DNA of 64,000 bases from Bacteroidales bacterium (GTDB taxonomy: Bacteria > Bacteroidota > Bacteroidia > Bacteroidales > Muribaculaceae): the NCBI GenBank assembly GCA_015060975.1, contig SUXI01000006.1, positions 1 to 64,000 on the forward strand, read 5' to 3'. Below are positions 54,649 to 63,316 of this stretch, piece after piece. Numbering within the stretch: the stretch's first letter is position 1; each line of letters opens with the position of its first letter. The notes under the pieces are model-generated. The model did not search any database, was not told the origin of the DNA, and saw only the letters and a program-made list of their open reading frames with translations. The position numbers were made by a program, and so were the translations under genes.

Positions 54649-55626
54649 ATGAAACTAAATAAAAAATATCGAAACAGCATCGAACAATTTCTATCTTGGG
54701 AAGGTGGTCAACGATTCTTCAATTTTGCATATAGCATTGGAGCCGCAATCGTAATTCTTGGTGCATTATTTAAAATTTTGCACTTACCCGGCGGCAACGT
54801 TCTACTATCAATAGGTATGGGGACCGAGGTGTTAATGTTTATCATTACAGCCTTTGACCGTCCTCCGAAAGAATACAAATGGGAAGATGTATTTCCCGTT
54901 CTCGAATCGAAAAACCCAGAAGACCGACCTGAGTTTAACGGAGGGAGTGGCATCATTATAAATGGCGGAGCATCGACTGCTACAGGAAACATTGTCAGCA
55001 ACGAGGACGCCCGTAATGCAGTGGGAATACCTTCGGGGGTGAACATCTCTGAAGAAGACACTCTTTCTTTATCTGAAAGCATCGCAAAAATGGCTGCAGC
55101 ATCAGACCAACTTGCGCGCATGGCCGAACTCACATCTGCCACACAACAATATCTTGACCAAATGTCGGCGATCAGCACCGAGATGACTCAACTACGAGAC
55201 ACCACACAAGCGCTAAACAATGTGTCGAACGTGTTGCTTGAATCATATCGAGCCATCACTGAAAATTCTGAAAACATTACACGAAGTTCAACCGGTTATG
55301 TGGAACAAATGCAAGACCTCAACCGCAATATTGGAGGGCTAAACACTATCTATGAAATTCAATTAAAGAGCATATCATCTCAACTTGAGTCAATCGACCG
55401 CGTTAACCGTGGCATTAAAGATATTCGTGACATGTATGAGAAAAGTTCTCAACAAAGCGCTCGTTATTGCGAAGAAACCGAAAAAATGGCTCGCTATATG
55501 CAACAACTAAACTCGGTGTATGAAAAAATGATTACCGCAATGACTGTCAATATGTACCGTCCCATGATGGGTGGAGACATTCACGGAATGCAAAATTCTC
55601 AAAATAAAGGCAATACAACCGAATAA
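54649..55626 (+). CDS. gldL: T9SS motor protein GldL (PorL)
   Basis: This 325-residue inner-membrane protein has two transmembrane helices (FFNFAYSIGAAIVILGALFK, ILHLPGGNVLLSIGMGTEVL region) with the conserved Glu of the proton path in GTEVLMF. A long cytoplasmic coiled coil follows (about 130-310). GldL and GldM form the proton-driven motor. It starts 56 bp after gldK. Confidence 0.95.
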   Translation: MKLNKKYRNSIEQFLSWEGGQRFFNFAYSIGAAIVILGALFKILHLPGGNVLLSIGMGTEVLMFIITAFDRPPKEYKWEDVFPVLESKNPEDRPEFNGGSGIIINGGASTATGNIVSNEDARNAVGIPSGVNISEEDTLSLSESIAKMAAASDQLARMAELTSATQQYLDQMSAISTEMTQLRDTTQALNNVSNVLLESYRAITENSENITRSSTGYVEQMQDLNRNIGGLNTIYEIQLKSISSQLESIDRVNRGIKDIRDMYEKSSQQSARYCEETEKMARYMQQLNSVYEKMITAMTVNMYRPMMGGDIHGMQNSQNKGNTTE

Positions 55627-55674
55627 TCAGAGAATCATAATTTAATCATTAATCAGAAATAACCGCTCACTCAG

Positions 55675-57228
55675 ATGGCAGAAAATATAACAAGACTTTC
55701 ACCTCGTCAAAGGATGATAAATTTGATGTATATTGTCCTTACAGCCATGCTTGCGCTTAACGTATCAAGTGATGTTCTTGATGGCTTTACACAAGTGGAA
55801 GAAGGTCTTAACCGCACAAACGAGAATATCGAGCAACGCAACAACGCAATATACCATACCCTTGAAGATTTTGCAAAAAAGAATCCCGAAAAAGGGAAAT
55901 CGTGGTATGATAAAGCGTCGGAAGTGCGTAGCACATCGGCAAAACTATATCACCACATAGACTCGCTTAAACAACTCATTGTTCATGTGGCTGATGGAGA
56001 AGATGGAGATGTGAATAACATTCAACGTCGTGATGACTTGGAAGCCGCGGCTATTGTCATGCTTTCACCCACGACCAAACGAGGTGCAGAGCTCCGCGCA
56101 TCGGTTGATAATTACCGCAACTATATCTCCACCATCCTCACCGACCCGATAAAGCGCGAAAATGTAATACAAGTACTATCTACCGCTTCAATAACCCGAA
56201 ACGGCATCACTCAAAATTGGGAAAACTCAAAATTCGAGAACCAGCCTGTTGTAGCAGCAATCACTCTATTGGCTAAATTACAGAACGATATTAAATATGC
56301 CGAAGGGGAAGCATTGGCTCATTTGCTCACAAACGTGGATGCCGGAGACGTGCGTGTAAATGAACTTAACGCATTTGTCATTCCCGATTCACGCATTGTG
56401 ATGCGAGGCGGCAAATACTCTGCACGCATAGTGCTTGCGGCGGTTGACACCACACAACGCCCCACAATCGTGATTGGGAAAAATCAAATATCAAATGGAT
56501 TATATGAATTTAGCACAAATAAAACAGGCGTATTTGATTACTCGGGGTATCTTGAGGTGCCTCGTGGTGATGGTTCTATCGCTCGCCATGACTTTAAATC
56601 ATCTTATACTGTTATCGAACCTGCCGCTACTGTATCGGCAACAATGATGAACGTTCTTTATGCCGGAATTGAAAACCCCATAAGCATATCGGTTCCAGGC
56701 ATTCCCACTCAACAAGTGAGCGCATCAATGACCAATGGGTCTTTGACTCGCAAAGGAGACACTTGGATAGCACGCCCCACAAACGTAGGTTCAGATGCGG
56801 TAATCACAGTGACCGCAACTATTGACGGACGTAGCCAAACAGTCAATACTACCACATTTAGAGTGCGCAAATTACCTAATCCAACTCCATTTATCGCATT
56901 CAACGATGCCAACGGTAATCCCGACAAATATCTCGGAGGAAAGCCATTTGCAAAAGTGCGTCTGCTTCAAGCACCCGGATTGGGAGCAGCAATAGATGAC
57001 GGACTACTTAACATTTCGTTTACTGTATTAAGTTTTGAAACTGTATTTTTTGACTCAATGGGAAATGCCATGCCCGAAGTTTCTGATGGTGCCAACTTCT
57101 CATCACGTCAGAAAGAACAAATAAAGCGACTCTCTCGAGGCAAACGTTTTTATATCTCTCGCATCAAAGCAAAAGGTCCCGATGGTATTACTCGTGATCT
57201 ATCTCCTCTTGAAGTAATCGTAAATTAA
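55675..57228 (+). CDS. gldM: T9SS motor protein GldM (PorM)
   Basis: This 517-residue protein has a short cytoplasmic start (LSPRQRMINLMYIVLTAMLA) running into a single transmembrane helix, then periplasmic domains D1 (helical, to about 225) and D2-D4 (beta-rich, with VIEPAATVSATMMNVLYAGI and VRKLPNPTPF..). GldM spans the periplasm and transmits motor torque to the PorK/N ring. It lies 48 bp after gldL. Confidence 0.95.
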   Translation: MAENITRLSPRQRMINLMYIVLTAMLALNVSSDVLDGFTQVEEGLNRTNENIEQRNNAIYHTLEDFAKKNPEKGKSWYDKASEVRSTSAKLYHHIDSLKQLIVHVADGEDGDVNNIQRRDDLEAAAIVMLSPTTKRGAELRASVDNYRNYISTILTDPIKRENVIQVLSTASITRNGITQNWENSKFENQPVVAAITLLAKLQNDIKYAEGEALAHLLTNVDAGDVRVNELNAFVIPDSRIVMRGGKYSARIVLAAVDTTQRPTIVIGKNQISNGLYEFSTNKTGVFDYSGYLEVPRGDGSIARHDFKSSYTVIEPAATVSATMMNVLYAGIENPISISVPGIPTQQVSASMTNGSLTRKGDTWIARPTNVGSDAVITVTATIDGRSQTVNTTTFRVRKLPNPTPFIAFNDANGNPDKYLGGKPFAKVRLLQAPGLGAAIDDGLLNISFTVLSFETVFFDSMGNAMPEVSDGANFSSRQKEQIKRLSRGKRFYISRIKAKGPDGITRDLSPLEVIVN

Positions 57229-57266
57229 TCGGATTCATCGTTTTTTGAATAAAATATAAATAGGAT

Positions 57267-58400
57267 ATGAAACTATTAAAAAAATACATCATCGTTGCTG
57301 TGACACTTATTGGCATAAGTTCTTCGGTCATAGCACAGTCAAATGGCAGCGTAGTGCGTAAACGCAGTGGCAACGACCGCAATCGCAACAAGCAAAATGA
57401 AGCTCAAATCACCGACAGAATGCAATCATTCTTTGAAGAAACTCCCACTAATGAATCAGACCTTATGTGGATGCGAGTAATATATCGCCAACTTGATGCT
57501 TCATGCAACAAAAACGCACCACTTTTTTATCCCGAAGAAAAAACTCAGGATCAAGAAAATCTCTTCCGCATAATAATGCGATTACTTGCCAATAACCAAA
57601 TTAAAGCATACGAATATCTTGATGGTCGTGAAATATTCACCGACGAATACCGCATAAAAGTAAAAGATATGCTCGACCGCTTCCATGTAATATATGATGA
57701 AGCAAAAGGCTCAACTGAAAAAAATCCTAAATTCACTATCGATGATAGTGATGTACCTGCCAACGAAGTGCTATCTTACTACATTCTTGAACGTTGGGAA
57801 TTTGACTCTCGCGACAATCAAATGAAAACGAAAGTAGATGCTATATGCCCTGTATTGCATCGCTCGGGAGACTTTGGCGGAGAGGCAATAAAATACCCTA
57901 TGTTTTGGGTGAAAATGCAAGACATACGTCCATGGTTGGTGCAACAATATATTTTTACCGACGATGATAATAACCTTGCAAAATATACATACGATGATTT
58001 TTTCCTTTTGACGATGTATAATGGAGATATATACAAAACACGCAACCTCCAAAACAAGTCAATGATGCAACTCTACCCCGATGCTAAAGCCCTCAAACGA
58101 GCACAAGACAGCATACAATGCCGACTTGATTCTTTTGAGAACAATTTATGGGTTCCCGACCGAGAAGAGATTATAGCTAAACGTGAGGCCGAAGCGACAA
58201 AGAAAGCTAAGTTAGAAGCCAACGACTCAACATCAAACGATGATACAGAAAAAAAGGTTGCAATAAAAGAAGATGAAAAAGAGCAAAAATCATCGGCTCG
58301 CTCATCTCGCGCTAAAAAACCGGCTAAACGCAAAGAAGTAAAACAAAGTAAAATCAAAAACAACAACTCAACAGTTCGTTCAGTACGTCGTCGCAAATAA
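57267..58400 (+). CDS. gldN: T9SS ring protein GldN (PorN)
   Basis: This 377-residue periplasmic protein has a signal peptide (cut near VIAQ). The family core is MWMRVIYRQLDASCNKNAPL, YPEEKTQDQENLFRIIMRLL and VHRSGDFGGEAIKYPMFWVK-like (here LHRSGDFGG). A long Lys/Arg/Glu-rich tail (from about residue 310) is unlike the folded part and typical of some Bacteroidales GldN. It partners GldK and ends the operon at a terminator. Confidence 0.94.
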   Translation: MKLLKKYIIVAVTLIGISSSVIAQSNGSVVRKRSGNDRNRNKQNEAQITDRMQSFFEETPTNESDLMWMRVIYRQLDASCNKNAPLFYPEEKTQDQENLFRIIMRLLANNQIKAYEYLDGREIFTDEYRIKVKDMLDRFHVIYDEAKGSTEKNPKFTIDDSDVPANEVLSYYILERWEFDSRDNQMKTKVDAICPVLHRSGDFGGEAIKYPMFWVKMQDIRPWLVQQYIFTDDDNNLAKYTYDDFFLLTMYNGDIYKTRNLQNKSMMQLYPDAKALKRAQDSIQCRLDSFENNLWVPDREEIIAKREAEATKKAKLEANDSTSNDDTEKKVAIKEDEKEQKSSARSSRAKKPAKRKEVKQSKIKNNNSTVRSVRRRK

Positions 58401-58418
58401 CAATCACTCATAATAACG

Positions 58419-58457
58419 AAAAGCGTCAATTCTCATAAATGCGAATTGACGCTTTTT
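58419..58457. terminator. Bidirectional terminator after gldN
   Basis: A perfect 14-bp stem (AAAAGCGTCAATTC at 58419-58432 with 58443-58456) has A-rich left and T-rich right flanks and lies between the convergent gldN and glycosyltransferase genes. Confidence 0.85.
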
Positions 58458-58468
58458 GATTATTATAA

Positions 58469-60409
58469 TCACCTACCCATTAACAGCATTATCGAATAAA
58501 AAAGCCATGATTTTTTATACCGCTCCTTGCCAAGAGCAATAACCTCGTCTATATTTTTATCCTTTATTGCTTTATATTTCCCATCAAGATAAGGTAACAC
58601 CGATTCCCACACCGGGTCCAATAATTGAGCAGAGACCAACTCAGCCAATTTTTCCTGTGACCGGAACGGATTAGCAAAATATCGAGCGATATTGTTTATC
58701 ACTCCATCGGCCAAACCTTTGGCGATCGAAATCTTATATTGAACATCGGTAAGATTTAATTCTGTCAATAAATCCCGACTTGATTCATATTGAAACCGGT
58801 TGTCCTCCCACACTTGATAATAATTCAATGAGGAAGACCGACCTCCCATATACCAATTATAGCCAACATAATCGGTATATGACACTTCATATTTATGGCT
58901 AAAAATGCGCACTATAGTCAAAAAATCCTCACCATGAAAATTCGGTTCCACCAATGGATTTACCTTGACCAACACATCACGCAAAAATAACTTGTCACAC
59001 AAACTATGAGAAAATCCATTGCGATTAAATATCAACGGCAACAACTCTGTTGTGAGGACTGTTTCTTCCTTGAATACTTTTGATGGCACAAAATAAGGTA
59101 TTTTCAACCGCATGAAACGGCTCACACGCTGCATTGCCATCACAATGATTTCGGCGCCACTCATCTTAGCTTGGTCATACATCCTTTCTATTGCATAAGG
59201 GTTTAATGTGTCACTGCCATCTACAAATTGCACATAATCGCCTAACGCCTCTTTCCAACCGGTATGTCTTGACGCACTGAGTCCCATATTTTCTTCATGA
59301 CGCAATATCCTCACACGCGAATCGACAGCCGCGACGGTTCTAATAACATCGAGTGTATTATCGGTAGATGCATCATCAACCACTATCAATTCTATATTAC
59401 GGAAAGATTGTCGCAATACCGACAACATAGCTCGCTCAATATGATGCGCCTCATTATATGCCGACATTACAACACTCACCTTTACAGCTCCCGACACTCG
59501 CTTAGTATCTTGATGACGCTTTGCCACATAACGGCGCAAGCGCTTGCTCCGAAGCATCAACAATATCAATTTATCATGCCCACTAAGCTTAAATCTTCGC
59601 GCATCATGCATTATCGCTTTGATTTCGGGATTAGACGATTCAAACTCCACACCTCTTACAATACATCCATCATACAATCTATGCAATTTAAACCGCAAAG
59701 CAGTCTCCTCATCGGCAAATCGGGATATTCCGTTAAATAATCGGTACCACCCTTCAAACGACATAATGCAAGTGTGACTTAATCCCTCTACCCGATATAT
59801 CAAATTATATACATTGAGACTACTATCTATAACAACCTTTCGAGCATCACCCGACACCGACACAAGCATTAACAAATCCTCAAAATGAGTTATGTGACGA
59901 TGAGGAATCCATTGTCCGTTTAAAAACAATGACCGCCGCATGAGTTTTGCCCATGGTCCCACACTCGTTTCTCCATTTAACAATGCCTTTATATACTCTC
60001 TGCCATTCAAAGTTCGGGACTGTTCCATCAAATGCGGATAATTCCCTGAATCGGTACATTGTTTCACTGACCCCACAATAATATCCACATCATCAGTCAC
60101 TCGCGACAAGAATAGCTCAAGTGCGTTAGGAGGCAACACATCATCACCATCGAGCATCAATACCCACTCTCCTTTTGCCATAGCCACTCCGGCTTTACGA
60201 GCAGCTCCGGCACCGGCATTCTTTTGATGAATAACATGAATACGGTCATCATTTGACGCCAAAACATCACACAACCGCCCCGAGCCATCGGTTGAGCCAT
60301 CATTGACCATAACCAATTCCCAATCACTTACGGTTTGCGCCTTCACACTGTCAACACATCGCTGAATCAGTGCTTCCAAATTATATACAGGGACAATTAT
60401 CGATACCAT
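58469..60409 (-). CDS. Two-domain family 2 glycosyltransferase
   Basis: The ATG at 60409 (MVSIIVPVYNLEAL) gives 646 residues. The frame is open up to 60481, but that first ATG lies in a palindrome and the added 24 residues are not family-like. Two GT-A domains follow one another: the first with NDGSTDGSGRLCDVL and LDGDDVLPP, the second starting at KVSVVMSAYNEAHHIERAML with VDDASTDNTLDVIR and VDGSDTLNP. The DxD-type motifs bind nucleotide-sugar. Such proteins extend surface glycans by adding alternating sugars. No glycan cluster adjoins. Confidence 0.85.
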   Translation of the reverse strand: MVSIIVPVYNLEALIQRCVDSVKAQTVSDWELVMVNDGSTDGSGRLCDVLASNDDRIHVIHQKNAGAGAARKAGVAMAKGEWVLMLDGDDVLPPNALELFLSRVTDDVDIIVGSVKQCTDSGNYPHLMEQSRTLNGREYIKALLNGETSVGPWAKLMRRSLFLNGQWIPHRHITHFEDLLMLVSVSGDARKVVIDSSLNVYNLIYRVEGLSHTCIMSFEGWYRLFNGISRFADEETALRFKLHRLYDGCIVRGVEFESSNPEIKAIMHDARRFKLSGHDKLILLMLRSKRLRRYVAKRHQDTKRVSGAVKVSVVMSAYNEAHHIERAMLSVLRQSFRNIELIVVDDASTDNTLDVIRTVAAVDSRVRILRHEENMGLSASRHTGWKEALGDYVQFVDGSDTLNPYAIERMYDQAKMSGAEIIVMAMQRVSRFMRLKIPYFVPSKVFKEETVLTTELLPLIFNRNGFSHSLCDKLFLRDVLVKVNPLVEPNFHGEDFLTIVRIFSHKYEVSYTDYVGYNWYMGGRSSSLNYYQVWEDNRFQYESSRDLLTELNLTDVQYKISIAKGLADGVINNIARYFANPFRSQEKLAELVSAQLLDPVWESVLPYLDGKYKAIKDKNIDEVIALGKERYKKSWLFYSIMLLMGR

Positions 60410-60452
60410 AATAACCACAAATATACTACATTTTACAATGACTGCAAACACT

Positions 60453-60481
60453 ATGGCACATTTATAATTGCAATGTGCCAT
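60453..60481. repeat. 10-bp perfect palindrome upstream of the glycosyltransferase
   Basis: ATGGCACATT (60453-60462) is the exact reverse complement of 60472-60481, with a 9-bp loop. No T-run follows on either side, so it looks more like a regulatory site or RNA hairpin than a terminator. It lies between divergent genes. Confidence 0.5.
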
Positions 60482-60526
60482 TGGTTAAGGATATGTTAAA
60501 CTATATTATTATCAAAAAACTTTCAC

Positions 60527-60534
60527 TATTTTTG
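60527..60534 (+). promoter_or_regulatory. Probable -7 box of the 2-oxoacid oxidoreductase operon
   Basis: TATTTTTG fits the TAnnTTTG element 38 bp before the first gene. No clear -33 box is seen. Confidence 0.4.
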
Positions 60535-60571
60535 TACTCTAAAAACTTATCAAAGAATAGATTTTTAAATT

Positions 60572-60805
60572 ATGGCAAAAATCATAGGAGCAGTAACCAT
60601 CAATCAAGACCGTTGTAAAGGATGTGACCTGTGTGTGGCGGCTTGTCCAAAAGAGGTATTGCTGTTACAACCCAAAGAAGTTAATAATCGAGGATATCAC
60701 TTTGCATTTATGAACAATCCCGAGAACTGTATCGGTTGTTCTGCTTGTGCCACAGTATGCCCCGATGGGTGCATCGAAGTATATCGCGTAAAAATCCCCG
60801 ATTAA
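60572..60805 (+). CDS. korD: 2-oxoacid:ferredoxin oxidoreductase, ferredoxin (delta) subunit
   Basis: This 77-residue protein carries two 4Fe-4S motifs, CKGCDLCVAACPKE and CIGCSACATVCPDG. It passes electrons between the TPP site and free ferredoxin. Its place as first gene of a four-gene set (delta, alpha, beta, gamma) is typical of KorDABC/Vor systems. Confidence 0.92.
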   Translation: MAKIIGAVTINQDRCKGCDLCVAACPKEVLLLQPKEVNNRGYHFAFMNNPENCIGCSACATVCPDGCIEVYRVKIPD

Positions 60806-60839
60806 TGCGCAATAATCGTTCATTTAAAGCATTATCACT

Positions 60840-61931
60840 ATGAATGAAGAAGTTAAATTAATGAAAGGCAATGAGGCTATTGCCCACGCCGCAATAAGAT
60901 ATGGTGCCGATGGCTATTTCGGCTATCCAATCACACCCCAATCTGAGATTCTCGAAACTCTTGAAGCCGAGATGCCCTGGGAAACTACCGGAATGGTTGT
61001 TCTCCAAGCCGAAAGCGAAGTTGCCGCAATAAATATGGTATATGCCGGTGCCGCATGCGGAAAAGCGGTAATGACATCATCATCAAGTCCCGGTGTGAGT
61101 CTAAAACAAGAAGGAATCTCATTCATCGCGGCATCTGAACTTCCTGCACTAATTGTCAATGTGATGCGAGGAGGTCCCGGATTAGGAACCATTCACCCAT
61201 CTCAAGCCGACTATTTTCAAGCCACAAAAGGTGGCGGACATGGCGACTACCACCTCATTGTCCTTGCCCCCTCATCGGTTCAAGAAATGGCAGATTTTGT
61301 CACACTCGGTTTTGACCTTGCGTTTAAATATCGCACTCCGGCTATGATTCTTGCCGATGGAATCGTGGGACAAATGATGGAAAAAGTGGTTTTACCACCT
61401 GCACGTCCACGCCGCACTGCCGAACAACTTGCCAAACAATGCCCGTGGGCTATCACCGGCAAACCGGCATCACGCAAACAAAACATAATCACATCACTCG
61501 AACTTGACACCTCAGTGATGGAAGAAAACAACAACCGTTTTCAACGCACATACCGTCTTATCGAACAAAATGAAGCTCGATGTGAAGAATATATGACCGA
61601 AGATGCCGAATATCTTTTTGTGGCTTTTGGTTCAATCGCTCGCATCTGTAAGAAAGTTATTGAAGAAATGCGTCAACAAGGCATAAAGGTTGGATTGTTA
61701 CGACCCATTACGTTGTGGCCGTTCCCGGTTGAAGCCGTTGAACGTGTTTCCCAGCAAGTGAAAGGGATGTTGGTTGTTGAACTGAATGCCGGGCAAATGA
61801 TTGAAGATGTGAAACTCGCATCACAATGTCGCATTCCTACCTATCACTTCGGTCGTCTTGGAGGTATCGTTCCAAATCCTCAAGAAGTTGCCGATGCTTT
61901 CATCAAATTTTTCCCCGATTCTAAACAATAA
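60840..61931 (+). CDS. korA: 2-oxoacid:ferredoxin oxidoreductase, alpha subunit
   Basis: This 363-residue protein is the pyrimidine-binding alpha subunit. It shows MKGNEAIAHAAIRYGADGYF, GYPITPQSEILETLE, SSSSPGVSLKQEGISFIAAS and the MRGGPGLGTIHPSQADYFQA stretch. A C-terminal domain (about 255-360) resembles the transketolase C-terminal region. Automatic pipelines often call such proteins VorB (branched-chain 2-oxoacid), while others call them KorA (2-oxoglutarate); sequence inspection does not decide this. It lies 34 bp after korD. Confidence 0.9.
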   Translation: MNEEVKLMKGNEAIAHAAIRYGADGYFGYPITPQSEILETLEAEMPWETTGMVVLQAESEVAAINMVYAGAACGKAVMTSSSSPGVSLKQEGISFIAASELPALIVNVMRGGPGLGTIHPSQADYFQATKGGGHGDYHLIVLAPSSVQEMADFVTLGFDLAFKYRTPAMILADGIVGQMMEKVVLPPARPRRTAEQLAKQCPWAITGKPASRKQNIITSLELDTSVMEENNNRFQRTYRLIEQNEARCEEYMTEDAEYLFVAFGSIARICKKVIEEMRQQGIKVGLLRPITLWPFPVEAVERVSQQVKGMLVVELNAGQMIEDVKLASQCRIPTYHFGRLGGIVPNPQEVADAFIKFFPDSKQ

Positions 61932-61940
61932 TTTGAAGCT

Positions 61941-62708
61941 ATGAACATCAACGACATAATAAAACCCGAGAACAGGGTATATACCAAACCCAAGCTATTA
62001 CTCGACAATCACATGCACTATTGTCCCGGTTGTAGCCATGGTGTAGTTCACAAACTCATCGCCGAGATTATTGAAGAGATGGGACTTGAAGACAAAGCGA
62101 TTGGCATTGCTCCGGTAGGATGCGCGGTGTTTGCCTATAACTATGTTGACATCGATTGGATCGAAGCCGCTCATGGTCGTGCTCCGGCAGTAGCGACAGC
62201 CGTAAAACGGCTCAATCCCGAAAATCTTGTTTTCACATATCAGGGTGATGGCGACCTGGCGGCAATAGGCACATGCGAAACCATACATGCGGCCAATCGC
62301 GGTGAAAACATCGCTATAATCTTCATCAACAATGGCATATATGGTATGACCGGAGGACAGATGGCTCCCACAACTCTTGAGGGAATGAAAACATCGACAA
62401 CCCCCTACGGTCGTCGCATCGACTTAAATGGTTATCCTCTTGCCATGGCTCCTCTTTTAGCACAACTCGACGGCACTTGCTATGTGACACGCCAAGCAGT
62501 ACATACACCTGCAGCAGTGCGCAAAACAAAAGCAGCTATACGTCAAGCCTTTGCCAATTCAATGAATGGGCTAGGAACCTCTATGGTGGAAGTTGTGAGC
62601 ACATGTAACTCAGGGTGGAAGATGACACCGGTACAAGCCAACAATTGGATGGAAGAAAATATGTTTAAGAAATACCCATTGGGCGACATTAAAAATACCG
62701 TAAAATGA
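61941..62708 (+). CDS. korB: 2-oxoacid:ferredoxin oxidoreductase, beta subunit
   Basis: This 255-residue subunit binds thiamine pyrophosphate through GDGDLAAIGTCETIHAANRG..INNGIYGMTGGQ. The N-terminal CPGCSHG motif and GCAVFAYNYVDIDW follow the family. Together with alpha it performs the oxidative decarboxylation of a 2-oxoacid to the CoA ester. Its stop overlaps the gamma start by 4 bp. Confidence 0.92.
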   Translation: MNINDIIKPENRVYTKPKLLLDNHMHYCPGCSHGVVHKLIAEIIEEMGLEDKAIGIAPVGCAVFAYNYVDIDWIEAAHGRAPAVATAVKRLNPENLVFTYQGDGDLAAIGTCETIHAANRGENIAIIFINNGIYGMTGGQMAPTTLEGMKTSTTPYGRRIDLNGYPLAMAPLLAQLDGTCYVTRQAVHTPAAVRKTKAAIRQAFANSMNGLGTSMVEVVSTCNSGWKMTPVQANNWMEENMFKKYPLGDIKNTVK

Positions 62709-63241
62709 AAGAAGAAATAATAATCGCAGGATTTGGCGGACAAGGAGTGCTTTCAATGGGTAAAATCCTTGCCTACGCCGCATTAATGGATAATCTTGAA
62801 GTGACATGGATGCCCTCATACGGGCCCGAACAACGTGGCGGAACAGCAAATGTCACAGTCATTCTCAGCGACCAACCTATCAGCTCTCCCGTTCTCGACA
62901 CTTACGACACAGCAGTGATTCTCAATCAGCAAAGTCTCGATAAATTTGAGAGCAAGGTAAAACCCGGTGGCACACTTATATATGACTCTTACGGCATACA
63001 TAAAGCACCCTCTCGAACCGACATAAATATATATCGCATCGATGCCATGGAAGCTACATTTGAAATGAACAACGCCAAAACCTACAACATGATTGTGCTT
63101 GGCTCACTTCTTAAAATAAAAGGATTAGTGCCGGTTGAAAGTGTGATTAAAGGTTTGAAAAAAACGCTACCCGAGCGTCATCACCACCTCATTCCCATCA
63201 ACGAAGATGCCATAACTCGTGGCATGAATCTGGTAAAATAA
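62705..63241 (+). CDS. korC: 2-oxoacid:ferredoxin oxidoreductase, gamma subunit
   Basis: This 178-residue protein has the gamma-subunit fold: IIAGFGGQGVLSMGKILAYA, then SYGPEQRGGTANVTV, KVKPGGTLIYDSYGI and NMIVLGSLLKIKGLVPVESV. In these complexes the gamma subunit helps bind CoA. It overlaps korB by 4 bp and ends the operon at a strong hairpin. Confidence 0.92.
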   Translation: MKEEIIIAGFGGQGVLSMGKILAYAALMDNLEVTWMPSYGPEQRGGTANVTVILSDQPISSPVLDTYDTAVILNQQSLDKFESKVKPGGTLIYDSYGIHKAPSRTDINIYRIDAMEATFEMNNAKTYNMIVLGSLLKIKGLVPVESVIKGLKKTLPERHHHLIPINEDAITRGMNLVK

Positions 63242-63262
63242 ATCATCTAACGATAACAATAA

Positions 63263-63294
63263 GGAGGCGCGTCGTTTGAAAATGACGCGCCTCC
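63263..63294. terminator. Hairpin between korC and the amylase gene
   Basis: GGAGGCGCGTC (63263-63273) pairs perfectly with GACGCGCCTCC (63284-63294), an 11-bp G/C-rich stem. T-runs on either side are poor, but the position between convergent genes fits a shared terminator. Confidence 0.7.
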
Positions 63295-63316
63295 ATTATT
63301 ATTACTACATATAATA

